DNA from: Asparagopsis taxiformis
Lineage: Eukaryota; Rhodophyta; Florideophyceae; Bonnemaisoniales; Bonnemaisoniaceae
Length of the DNA: 23,550 bases
Reading direction: 5' to 3'
Assembly (NCBI GenBank): GCA_030407315.1
Contig: JALQPE010000652.1
Coordinates: forward strand, 1 to 23,550
Both the position numbers and the translations under genes were made by a program. The notes under the pieces were generated by a model, which made no database searches, had not been told where the DNA came from, and saw nothing but the letters and a program-made list of their open reading frames with translations. Shown here piece after piece: positions 7,251 to 16,062 of this stretch; positions within the stretch are counted from its first letter, which is position 1; every line of letters begins with the position of its first letter.

Positions 7251-10200
7251 CTTCTTCATTATCATCTGTGAATTGGTAATCAGTGTTGGTGTAGAAGCGG
7301 TTGAGATAGAAACGGTGGTCCGACCAGTGCATTTGTTTCGTAAATGGCTTGACTGGAAAGTTACTTCGTACGATGTGCACGGTGCCAGATATAGTAGATG
7401 CAGGAATGAGGTCAAACCAAGGACCACCTGCACTGTGGGATGCAGTGTCATTGCTGTCAACGGATCCGTTGTCCGGGTCCCATGTGGACCACTTTAAACA
7501 AATGCACCCAAGTGATTTTTCCACAGCGGTTTTTGGGGCAAAGCAGGTCATATACTGAACGAAAGCGAGTTCTACAGGTTGAAACAGGTTTGGAGACTGC
7601 AGGCGTACCAGTGCCAGGACGCGCCCTACCCATATGGTTCTGTAGTCATCGGCAGTTCCGGAGATGACGACAAAGGAGTACTGCGATCTCTTTGCGGGGC
7701 CGAACGATGAAGTTGCAAAGACGCGCTGCTGCTTGTGCCTCGACACGTTTGTGGGGCGAAGCATGCCACTGTGCGGGTCAAAGTCGTCGGCATCTGGGAC
7801 GTACCCTCCCATGACGTAGGCGGACTTTACCACGGTGACGGAAATGTCCATGTCATGTATTGGAGGGCCTTCTGCCGTGGCGCGCAGTCTAGCGAGGGTG
7901 AGGAACGCTTGTGCAGCTGTGTCACCGAGTTGCTGGAATAGCGTTATGGTGCCAGACGGGAACGAGGAGTTGTGCAGCGGCAAAAGAGTGGCAGGATCGG
8001 GCTGTCCGTCGATATCTGCAACGAGGAGGGTTGCATCGGGCAGCAGGGAGGCAAAGTCGTGCAGTGCAACGGTGAATCCGTCGCGAACGAGTACTGCACC
8101 GTCTGTGGGCGATATCATGCGTGCGTTTCCCAATGTGTTCGATGGGGTATGACCAGTTGGAGTGGCCAAGGAGAATTCCATGTGGCGAATAGTCTCTTCC
8201 ATGGCTGTGGAGCGCCTTCGAGAGGTTTTCCTATAACTCTGTTTGAACAGAAGATGCGAGTGTTCGTAGGGGCCTGCATCAATGTGTTCCAGGGCGCCAT
8301 ATCTCTGCAAGTCACCGGGAAGATGGTCTAGAAGATGGAACTTGAAAGTTTTGAGACCTGTGGTGTGGAATGGGCCGAGGGTGGAGAGCATTGATTGTTT
8401 GAAATAGGAAATGGAGTTCTGGAGGCTTTCTAGTTCGGCGGCAGTCCAGTGCTTGATGCGACCGCGTTTCATGACCCATGCGACGAGGTCAGAGTATTGC
8501 GTGCAGATGGAAGTGAGGGGGGCTGTATCTACTTCGTCACAGCATGTGTCAATGAATGCTGCGATGAAAGGGAACACCATGTCGACATGGTGATAGTCTT
8601 TGGCTGCGAGCATGCCGCGTATGCCGTCCTCCGTGAAGAGGCCGTTCAAATTGGTGCCCTTCTCACCCTTGGAGAAGTCGACATGAAGACCGGTGATGTA
8701 GTAGTCGCGTTCGATAGCGGACAGAATGCTGTTTGAGCCGGCGAGGATGGATTTTTTCACCTTCTTGAAGGTGCGAGGTGTCCCGGAATGGGAGGCAGTG
8801 GTGGTGAGGTCTGGGGAGCTGAGGCGGTGGACAATGCACTGTTTGATGAGCTTTGAGATGCCGAGGTGGAGATTGTGCAGAGGCTCGAAGGAGAAAATGT
8901 TGTAGGGGTCTAGGGGACTGTTGGTGGGTAAAAGAGCGGTCGATTCGAGGACAGAGTGTTGTTCGAGGAGGGAGAGAGCTTCGAGCGGAGCAGTTGTATG
9001 CTCCTGAGCGCTCTCTTGGCGTGCAGAGCGTGTATCATCGAGGGAGCGGGGCTGGTGTGGCGCGCTGGATTCAAGTTGAGTGGCGGGGATGTAGCAGCGG
9101 TGGCAGGGATGTGTGGTGGTAGTGCTGTTGCGAGTGCATGAGAGCTCTTTGGCCTCTGGAAAGTCGCAGCAATAATTGGCTAGGATGGGAAAGCATTGGC
9201 GGGCAGTTGCAGTGGAGTCTGTGCAGGGGAACCCGGAAGAGAACGCGGTGGATAGGGACGAAAACACTTTTTCGAGTGCTTTATGAAGAATATCAATTTT
9301 GCGAGCGCGACTAGCAGAACTAGAGGTTGTCGGCATTTCATCACCGAACAAGGCGTTGGACGAAGGGTTAACAATGTACGGAAGATACCCGACGATGGTG
9401 AGGCCGGTACGGATGCAGTGGCGACGGAGGGGGGCGGAGAAGTTGAGCAGTGTGACGTGTATGGGGTATGCGACGATTGCGGAGCTCTTGAGGCTTGTGC
9501 TGCTCTTGTCGGAGTACACTTGGAGGAGGCCGGCAAAGGAGGAAGCGGTGGGATCATTTTCCTCTGCCCATACGACCTGTGGATCTTCCGAGAGCTGCAC
9601 GCGCTGTCTAGTAACCTGGTGCAGCGTTTTCGCGAATTCTGTGTGTAGGGGATGAGAAAATATTGCGGTGCCGTCTGGGGCGGTCTGTGGGGAGGGGTGG
9701 AAGAGAGTATTTTGGTCGTTAGCCAGTGCTAACTGCCTGCGGAGCATGTCGACTGGGTCGCGGAGGTACAGCTGTGCCGAGTACTTACCAGTTTTGTCTG
9801 GAATGATGTGGCTCTTGTAACCTTCGGTGCGGAAATGTGTTTCGACCATGGAAGCGGTAACGTGGCGACATTCTTCTACGGTGCGAACGGCGCTGTTGAA
9901 CTTTTCTAGGGAGAATGCGGGGTCTTGTAGGATGGTGATGACTTCGCTCACGCGGCCAGCGCCGGCCTTGTACTCGAGGGTTGTGAGACTGGCGGCGAGG
10001 GATTGCACGAGGAGGTCTGCGCGGGAGGGGGTTGAGGTTGGTGGCAGTGAAGCGTCACAGGGTGAGTCGCTGGAGGAAGCACGACCAGATTCTGGGTCTG
10101 GGGAGCTGGGTTGCGGGGAATCATGGTCGCCGTTTCGAGCAGGCTCATGGGTGACGGCAGGGACACGAGCGTTGTTGAAATGTTGGGGAGAGGGGTTGAA

Positions 10201-10284
10201 ACGGTAGCGACACGTTCGCTCATGCAGCGCGAGCGCATAAGCATCTACGCAGTAGTAGAAGCACCCTTCATACTTGCATTCCAT
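7246..10284 (-). CDS. Plavaka/CACTA-like DDE transposase, intact
   Basis: 1012 residues from ATG 10284. Residues 1-30 hold a Cys/His finger (C3, C8, H21, C25) like the N-terminal fingers of Plavaka transposases. The core has VYSDKSS (D259, probable first catalytic Asp), AYPIHVTLLNFS and TIVGYLPY (about 272-303), the spacing typical of that group. A Cys pair HPCHRC (C394, C397) follows, then FEPLHNLHLG (466-475), where a catalytic Asp is often found but a Glu stands here. The probable last acidic residue is in PYEHSHLLFKQSYR (E674), followed by TSRRRSTAMEETI. The C-terminal 300 residues resemble the variable, partly beta-rich tail of the family. It should cut and paste its own element in the nucleus. 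Terminal inverted repeats were not found, so the element ends are undefined. Confidence 0.8.
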   Translation of the reverse strand: MECKYEGCFYYCVDAYALALHERTCRYRFNPSPQHFNNARVPAVTHEPARNGDHDSPQPSSPDPESGRASSSDSPCDASLPPTSTPSRADLLVQSLAASLTTLEYKAGAGRVSEVITILQDPAFSLEKFNSAVRTVEECRHVTASMVETHFRTEGYKSHIIPDKTGKYSAQLYLRDPVDMLRRQLALANDQNTLFHPSPQTAPDGTAIFSHPLHTEFAKTLHQVTRQRVQLSEDPQVVWAEENDPTASSFAGLLQVYSDKSSTSLKSSAIVAYPIHVTLLNFSAPLRRHCIRTGLTIVGYLPYIVNPSSNALFGDEMPTTSSSASRARKIDILHKALEKVFSSLSTAFSSGFPCTDSTATARQCFPILANYCCDFPEAKELSCTRNSTTTTHPCHRCYIPATQLESSAPHQPRSLDDTRSARQESAQEHTTAPLEALSLLEQHSVLESTALLPTNSPLDPYNIFSFEPLHNLHLGISKLIKQCIVHRLSSPDLTTTASHSGTPRTFKKVKKSILAGSNSILSAIERDYYITGLHVDFSKGEKGTNLNGLFTEDGIRGMLAAKDYHHVDMVFPFIAAFIDTCCDEVDTAPLTSICTQYSDLVAWVMKRGRIKHWTAAELESLQNSISYFKQSMLSTLGPFHTTGLKTFKFHLLDHLPGDLQRYGALEHIDAGPYEHSHLLFKQSYRKTSRRRSTAMEETIRHMEFSLATPTGHTPSNTLGNARMISPTDGAVLVRDGFTVALHDFASLLPDATLLVADIDGQPDPATLLPLHNSSFPSGTITLFQQLGDTAAQAFLTLARLRATAEGPPIHDMDISVTVVKSAYVMGGYVPDADDFDPHSGMLRPTNVSRHKQQRVFATSSFGPAKRSQYSFVVISGTADDYRTIWVGRVLALVRLQSPNLFQPVELAFVQYMTCFAPKTAVEKSLGCICLKWSTWDPDNGSVDSNDTASHSAGGPWFDLIPASTISGTVHIVRSNFPVKPFTKQMHWSDHRFYLNRFYTNTDYQFTDDNEEE

Positions 10285-10881
10285 GTCGAGTTTTGACGCA
10301 AAAGGGAGGATTGCGAGCTGAACAGGGGAGACTGTGCCGTCCAGATGCGACCAATTTTATTTTTGTGGTGCTTTCGAGACTTGGAATGTAACGTGTTCGT
10401 AGTTTTTTGGGTAGTAGTTTTGTGCTCACTCCAGCTGACATCCCAACGGTGGAATTTAACCGAGAGTTCAATCATTTCCAACTGTTACATCACATTGCGT
10501 GCTGGCAACGTGTGCATGGAAGGACGAACGACTGCCCTGGGAGATGAATTTTCAATTAATTCATTTGTAATAATAAACTTTTTTATTTCCAAACTTCGTG
10601 GAATCTGAATGTGCTTTACAGCGGATATGCCACAGATCATGTAAGGAAAGCAAATGGATTCTCATATATATGATTATATGTTTATATTCGTTGTTCTCGA
10701 TCCGGATCTCTTTGTTCGGGGAATCAGAGACCATGGCTTGGGCCATACTCAATCTCACTGCCGGCGATGATTTCGAGTATGCACAGCAAGACTTAAGCGG
10801 ACGCAGAAAGCTGTCCGGTCGACGCCGCAGGCTCCACTCCGCCCTCATCACCGACTGATCTTCTTTGACCGACTTTGCTTT
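10285..10881. other. Transposase 5' flank and AT-rich spacer with a possible small ORF
   Basis: This holds the presumed transposase promoter (minus strand) and an AT-rich stretch with AATAAA at 10572-10577. An ATG at 10733 in good context (GACCATGG) opens 41 plus-strand codons ending at TGA 10858, rich in Arg near the end. It could be a first exon of the microexon gene that follows, but no splice donor could be settled, so I leave it unassigned. Confidence 0.3.
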
Positions 10882-10919
10882 GTACGTGCGCGAATCTTGA
10901 TCAAGATTCGCGCACGTAC
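10882..10919. repeat. Perfect 38-bp palindrome
   Basis: The two 19-nt halves (GTACGTGCGCGAATCTTGA and its exact complement) abut with no spacer, centred between 10900 and 10901. The next base pair outward does not match. It lies just left of the intron-like array. As RNA it could form a hairpin only with a few unpaired central bases; as DNA it could be a cruciform or a dimeric protein site. Confidence 0.9.
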
Positions 10920-10945
10920 CTTCGTTCCATCCTCTACCCTCGAGG

Positions 10946-11974
10946 GTATGCGTTGAGGGAAGCGTGGGTTTTGAGTCTGACTATTTCCGTTGATGCGATA
11001 TTTTTCATGGGAAGCCTGTTGACTGATGGTGTGTATTGAGCGGAGGATGGAAGAGAGGTACGTGAAGTTTTGAAAGTATGCTGTGAGGGAAGGTTGATTT
11101 TGAGTCTGACTGTTGTGGTTGATTCCGATGTTGTGTAGATGATGCAGGAATGTTGATGACGGAAGGTAAGTTTCATTGAGTGCCAAGATGTGCTTTGCGA
11201 AGATATGGACTGCTGACTATGATTATTGTTAATTGCAAGGTTTTTGGATCATGGTTTGTATTGTGTGTAGGATGGATGAGAGGTACATTTGCGAGTTCTC
11301 AGGGTATGTAGCGAGGGAAACGTTGGTTTTCAATCTGACTGTTGCGATTGAATCCGATGTTGCGTAGGTGATGGAGGAATAGTGATGACGGAAGGTAAGT
11401 CACATTGGGCGCCCAGACCGGTTGTGCGAAGATGCGGAATGCTGACTACTTTTCTTGGCTACACGATTACGTGATTTATGGTTTTTATTGTGTGCAGGAT
11501 GGAACAGGTAAAGTAAGTGTGCGAGTTTTGAAAGTAAGCAGCGAGGGAAGGTTGGTTTTGAGTCTGACTATTTCCGTTGATGCGATATTTTTCATTGGAA
11601 GCCTATTGAGTCATGGTGTGTATTGTGTGGAGCGAAGGTAAGTGTGCGAGTTTTGAAAGTATGCTGTGATGGAAGGTTGGTTTTGAGTCTGACTGTTGTG
11701 GTTGATTCCGATGTTGTGTAGATGATGCAGGAATGTTGATGACAGAAGGTAAGTTTTACTGAGCACCAAGACTTGTTTTGCGAAGATATGGACTGCTGAC
11801 TTTGATTATTCATTGCAAGGTTTTTGGATCATGGTTTGTATTTTGTGTAGGATGGATGATTCAGTCATCCTCTCGGAGAGGTAAGTAAGGGAGTTTCTAG
11901 GATATCTGTCGTGGTAAGCGTTGCTTTTGAGTCTGACTGTTGTGGTTGATTCTGATGTTGTGTATGTGATGCAG
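10946..11974 (+). repeat. Tandem array of alternating intron-like units (about 225-bp period)
   Basis: Type A units (about 92 nt, core TTTTGAGTCTGACTGTTGTGG) at 11058-11147, 11283-11376, 11638-11730 and 11881-11974 alternate with type B units (about 103 nt, core GCGAAGATATGGACTGCTGACT) at 11166-11270, 11395-11497 and 11749-11850. A variant, A2 (core CTATTTCCGTTGATGCGATA), occurs before 11046 and from 11513. One A plus one B plus two short exons makes a period of 225-227 bases. The intron-like parts are as similar between copies as the exon-like parts, so the array grew by segmental duplication. Confidence 0.75.
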
Positions 11975-12026
11975 GAGTGGTGAAGCAGGAACGGCAGGAC
12001 TGAAGGAGAGTGAAGAAGGGATGTAG
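11046..12026 (+). CDS. Predicted gene of very short exons (microexon array)
   Basis: Between consensus-like AG and GTAAGT/GTACGT sites I read candidate exons at 11046-11057 (12 nt), 11148-11165 (18), 11271-11282 (12), 11377-11394 (18), 11498-11512 (15), 11731-11748 (18), 11851-11880 (30) and 11975-12026. One more exon, near 11611-11637 (27), is uncertain. The internal lengths are all multiples of 3. Introns are 90-105 nt and most carry GTCTGACT or GCTGACT about 30-60 nt before the acceptor, matching the CTGAC branch consensus. In one frame the exons encode acidic repeats such as NVDDGR, MDER and NSDDGR and end at TAG 12024-12026; a second frame also stays open, to TGA near 12001. The 5' end is not defined. 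Function unknown. No transcript evidence is available, so the gene is inferred from splice signals and exon lengths. Confidence 0.45.
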
Positions 12027-12326
12027 GAAGATGGGGAATGAAGCTGTGAGGTGTTTCTGGTATGTGTATATTTTGGGGCATACGATAGAAGTGAGAGTGC
12101 GTTTCAAGTGGTGTAAGATTTTGCTGACCATGTTCGTGTTTGATGTCTTGATGATTTAATGGGCTGGGGTGGTGTCGAGGAAAGCGGGGATGGTATTGGG
12201 AAGGAGCGTATTTTTTGTAATCTAGGTCGTGAGGGTTCTTGCAGTATGTGCGGATGGTGGTGCATGGCGTTCGGATGGTAGGGAGAACGCGATAGTGAGG
12301 GAGATGGGTGATCGACGATATGCTGA
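12027..12326. other. Spacer after the microexon array
   Basis: G- and T-rich on the plus strand, with no coding frame or RNA gene I can support. It may be the 3' untranslated region of the microexon gene, ending near the AATAAA at 12480. Confidence 0.3.
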
Positions 12327-12443
12327 CAGGTATTTTGTATTCTGGCTGGATACGTATTTCCTATTCTAACCGGGTATTTATTTCCTATTCTAACCGGGTA
12401 TTTATTTCCTATTCTGACCAGATATGTATTCCCTATTCTAGAG
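12327..12443. repeat. 24-bp tandem repeat, four copies plus a degenerate one
   Basis: Units start at 12348, 12372, 12396 and 12420, with consensus GGGTATTTATTTCCTATTCTAACC. The two middle units are nearly identical, the outer ones diverged, and a partial unit precedes them at about 12327. Confidence 0.85.
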
Positions 12444-12479
12444 AGACGTATTGTATACGAGCAGTTTCCTAAATGAGAG

Positions 12480-12485
12480 AATAAA
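12480..12485 (+). terminator. Possible polyadenylation signal AATAAA
   Basis: A plus-strand AATAAA about 450 bases after the predicted microexon-gene stop. It fits a 3' end for that transcript, but AT-rich sequence produces such hexamers by chance. Confidence 0.25.
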
Positions 12486-12563
12486 ATACGGTCCGATATG
12501 GGCCCTGAATTTACCATCCGCTGTAATTTCTTCCCTCCCGGTTTTCGCTGATATATTGTATAC

Positions 12564-13006
12564 TGGATGTCGGGTCCTAGTATTCCGCCATATGTACTAG
12601 AGAAAGTGGATGTCGGGTCCTAGTATTCCGCCATATGTACTAGAGAAAGTGGATGTCGGGTCCTAGTATTCCGCCATATGTACTAGAGAAAGTGGATGTC
12701 GGGTCCTAGTATTCCGCCAAACGTACTAGAGAAAGTGGATGTCGGGTCCTAGTATTCCGCCATATGTACTAGAGAAAGTGGATGTCGGGTCCTAGTATTC
12801 CGCCATATGTACTAGAGAAAGTGGATGTCGGGTCCTAGTATTCCGCCATATGTACTAGAGAAAGTGGATGTCGGGTCCTAGTATTCCGCCAAACGTACTA
12901 GAGAAAGTGGATGTCGGGTCCTAGTATTCCGCCATATGTACTAGAGAAAGTGGATGTCGGGCCCTAGTATTCCGCCATATGTACTAGAGAAAGTGGACGT
13001 CCGCAT
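12564..13006. repeat. 43-bp minisatellite with four-unit higher-order structure
   Basis: Ten full 43-bp units start at 12564 and every 43 bases to 12951, followed by a diverged partial unit at 12994. Units are almost identical. Units 4 (12693) and 8 (12865) share CCAAACGTAC where the others have CCATATGTAC, so the order is AAAB AAAB AA'. Unit 10 has GGGCCCTAG for GGGTCCTAG. The repeated 172-bp block implies that a four-unit segment was duplicated as a whole. Confidence 0.95.
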
Positions 13007-13043
13007 CCAAAAAATTTTTATTTTTTTTTGGACGCGGACGTTC
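12995..13043. repeat. Inverted repeat with AT-only loop at the minisatellite end
   Basis: Arms of 14 nt (12995-13008 and 13030-13043) pair at 12 positions, and the two mismatches would be G-U pairs in RNA. The 21-nt loop is only A and T. A third copy of the arm (GACGTCCGCGTCC) follows near 13095, and CTAGGACCCG at about 13070 is an inverted copy of the minisatellite core. Confidence 0.7.
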
Positions 13044-13792
13044 ATTTGTTCTAGTAAATCTCGGGGCCGACTAGGACCCGTACTAGAGAGACTGGACGTC
13101 CGCGTCCACTTCCGAAAACACAGACGGAGTTTCGTAGTGAGGCCGTTGCCATCTTCGTTGGGGACGCGTCCGTCCTACGTCGTTTCTCCGCCTTCCGGCG
13201 TCACGTTGCCGTTAGCTCGCGAGCTGTTGGCGTTGACCTCGTTGGTCGATGCGACTCGTTGTCAGCGGCTGTCCACGGGGCCGTACGATGGCTCACGTGA
13301 CGTGCCAAAATTACGAAATTTTCGGGGCACGCGTGTCCCGAGATTTGGCCGGATTAGCGCACTGTAATCGGCCCGATTTTTCGTACCGTGCGTCCATGGC
13401 CCGCTGGCCCAAGTATAATTTTTCGCGCGAAAAATCTGACGTGTTGTCCGTCCGTGGCCCATGGTGTCGTCACCTTTGCCCCTGGGACGGTCAACACTGT
13501 CGAGCCAGTCGTGGCTCTTCACATCGTGTGAATCGTCCGCGCGTGGACTCGTCGTCCAATCTTTCGTTGGCGCTCTTGCCTCCACCAACGTATGGTGTCG
13601 AAAACGAAAAGAGCGACGGCTCTAGCACGCATCGCGCCCCCCCCAACGCAAGGGTGGACGTCCCGGCCACTCGTTGTGCCTTCGCTTCTCGTTCGTGCGG
13701 CTCGTCGCCTTCGTTTGTTGCATCGTGCAACGTCGCGCACGCGTGCGCTTAACCCGACGCTCGTGTGCGTTTTCGGGGGCCGTCGTGGCCTT
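13044..13792. other. Retroelement 3' flank (where a 3' LTR would be expected)
   Basis: About 750 bases beyond the pol stop. This should hold the polypurine tract and 3' LTR of the minus-strand element, but I found no stretch clearly matching the presumed 5' end near 21000-21500; the best shared word is only about 11 bases (GGCCGTTGCCA). A perfect 18-bp palindrome ATTTTTCGCGCGAAAAAT lies at 13418-13435. Open frames here have no recognisable domain. Confidence 0.35.
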
Positions 13793-13891
13793 TCACGTTG
13801 TTGCTCGTCGCACGCGTGCGAAGTATCGAGAGACGCTCTCTTCAGATACGTTCCGGCGGGGCTCCCACGTAGGGTTACGGTACCCGACCCA
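13793..13891 (-). pseudogene. Chromodomain at the integrase C-terminus, out of frame
   Basis: Just after the in-frame TGA at 13894-13896, the neighbouring frame reads VKWVGYRNPTWEPRRNV and runs to a TGA at 13795-13793. This is the aromatic and WEP core of a chromodomain, and the residues before the break (VDDLLNHRVNDDGTLDFL) are its first strand. Such domains bind chromatin marks and steer integration. A loss of one base at about 13891-13893 separates it from the integrase. Confidence 0.75.
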
Positions 13892-13893
13892 CT

Positions 13894-14577
13894 TCACAAG
13901 AAGTCTAGGGTGCCGTCATCGTTCACGCGATGGTTTAGTAGGTCGTCTACTACATACGCCGGACCGTCGCGGTTCTTGTCGAGGCCTGCCTCGGTGGCAT
14001 CGTATGGCTCCGGCGGGGGCGCGTTCGCCGGCGTTGGCGCGTACGCAACGCGGTCCGAGTTGACACGTTCAACTACGTCTCCTCGTTGGATGACGAACGT
14101 TCGTACGTCGTTACGTAGTACGCGGAACGGTCCCAACGCGTGGTTTCCGAGCTTCGTGCCCTTCGTGGTCCCGTCCGTCGGGTCGATGAATACGTATTCT
14201 CCCGCGCGGATGTTTCGATTCGAGACACGGACTCGTTTGTCGAAGTTACGTTTATAACGTGCCTGCGCGGCCTTCCGCGTTCGATACGCGTTGTCCATCG
14301 TTGTGGCGAGCTCACGAACGTAAGTGGCTCGCCCTCCCCCGTCGGGTAGTTCGCGGTTCGTTACCGACGTGTGTAGCGCCAACGGTGGTGGTGGATTCGT
14401 GAGAATCAAATCGAAGGGCGTCGTGCCCGTGCTCGAATGCACATGCGTGTTGTACGCAAACGTTAACGCCGATGCGTATCGGTCCCAGTCGTTCTGGTTT
14501 TCGTTCACGTAATTGCGCAGCATCGCCAGGATCGTCCTGTTGTAGCGCTCCACCTGCCCGTTCGTTTGGGGTGGTAC
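13894..14577 (-). pseudogene. Integrase C-terminal part
   Basis: Starts right after a frame break at 14578-14581. The first readable residues, VERYNRTI, contain the third catalytic Glu of the DDE integrase. There follow the AYNTHVHSSTGTTPFDL segment, common in Ty3/gypsy integrases, and a GPFRVL-type C-terminal fold. The frame then enters the first strand of a chromodomain and stops at TGA 13896-13894. The apparent start at 14553 is a GTG codon and is simply the Val of that motif. Confidence 0.8.
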
Positions 14578-16062
14578 GTCGACGTAAAGACGTTCGTCAC
14601 GCCGAGTTCGTTGCTGACGCGCTGGAAAAACTTAGCAGCGAACTGCTTTCCGTTATCGCTTATGAGCGTCCGTGGGGGTCCATACGAGAAGACCCACGCG
14701 TTGACGAACGCGCTCGCCACGTTGGCGGAATCGATATTTCGTAGAGGTACGACTCTAGTCAGCTTCGTGAAGCGGTCCGTTATCACGAGAATAAATCGGT
14801 TACCACGCGTGGTCTTCGTAAGCGGACCCAGTATGTCGATACATAGGTCTCGCAACGGCTCCGTAGCCGGAAATAAACGTAACGGGTTCGTCCGTTTGCG
14901 AAGCTTCACGCGGTTCTTCGCACATCCAACGCAGTTTCGTACCGTTGCGTGGACGTCGGCGGCCATCGCGGGCCAGTAGTACGTCCTCCGTAGGGTATAG
15001 TACATACGCGTTTGTCCGGGATGTCCAGCGAGGACGTGGTGGTGCGTTAACTCCAGCAGCCGCGGCCGTAACGAAGCCGGCACAACGATTTGTGTACGTT
15101 CCTCGTCGTGAGGGTTCCGGCGTCGGAGTAAGCCATCGTGGCCTTCGAAGAATGCAGCGTCCTGCGTGTCGGACTGTCGTGTCAGTATCGTGTGACAGAA
15201 CGCGTCCTCGCGTTGAGCTTCGATAAGCTCGTCCCTCGTAATGGGAAGCTGAACGTCAGCTGGTGGCACGCGTGCCGAATCGTCTTCAGCAGCGCGCTGC
15301 TCGTCGAGGAAATCCGGTTCCTCGTCAAGAAAGTCATCGAGCGACGCGTCGCGGTTGAACTCGAGTCCATCGTGGCCAGCCGTCGTGGCTGGCGTTCGTT
15401 CATCACGAGTCTCGTTTGACGGGTCGTCGTGACCCCTGGCACTCGTTGCCTTTTTACGTACGGACGTCGTTCGTCCTTGCCCATTTCGTGTGGGTTGTCG
15501 CCGACTGCGAGTTGTCACGAGGACCGCGTCCCCGTACGATGGTACGTCATCGTCGACGGGTCGACCGTCGTCATACGTAGATATCACACGTGATAAAGCG
15601 TCAGGTACCTGGTGCACGCGCCCAGGCCTGTACGTAACTTCGAAATCGAATTCGGCGACGCGTAGCCTCCATCGTAGTAGTCGTCCGGACGCGTCCATCA
15701 ACGTCATTAGCCAACGTAAGGCTTCGTGGTCCGTACGTACGGTGAACCGCTGACCCTCTACGTAGGGTCGGAGCGACGTTATCGCCCAGACGACGGAGTA
15801 ACACTCGCGCTCGGTCGCCGAGTAACCACTTTCGGTTTCGTTAAGGGTCTTCGACCAGTACCCAATCGGCACCCATTCGTTGGGCTTATCTTCGTTCTGC
15901 TGCTGGAGCAACGTAGCTCCCAGCTGATACGCCGACGCGTCGGTATCGATCATGAACGGACGTCCCGCCTTCGGAAGGTGCAATACTGGTGGCGACACCA
16001 GTATTGTCTTCAACGTTTCGAACGCATTCGTTTGCGCGTCCGTTGGGTTCGTCCAATCGGGG
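14578..16062 (-). pseudogene. RNase H and integrase (zinc and first two catalytic Asp)
   Basis: The RNase H domain shows FMIDTDASAYQLGA, SATERECYSVVWA and RTDHEALRWL. The integrase zinc finger is LTHHHVLAGHPGQTR followed by NCVGCAKN. The catalytic core has DLCIDILGP and LISDNGKQFAAKFF with the first two Asp. A linker around 15250-15500 is rich in Asp, Arg and Thr. The true reading enters from the reverse transcriptase frame at a C4 run (16059-16062 on the plus strand), so the apparent N-terminus upstream of that point is a shadow. The frame is lost again at 14578-14581, before the third catalytic Glu. Confidence 0.85.

Noticed and set aside
10733..10858. 41-codon ORF as a definite first exon of the microexon gene
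   Set aside because: The ATG context is good, but it stops at 10858 and no clear donor joins it to the array, so it stays only a possibility.
13249..14257. Plus-strand ORFs of 167 and 221 codons
   Set aside because: The CpG-rich composition keeps antisense frames open. The minus strand holds the integrase and chromodomain, and the plus translations are Arg/Ser-rich noise.
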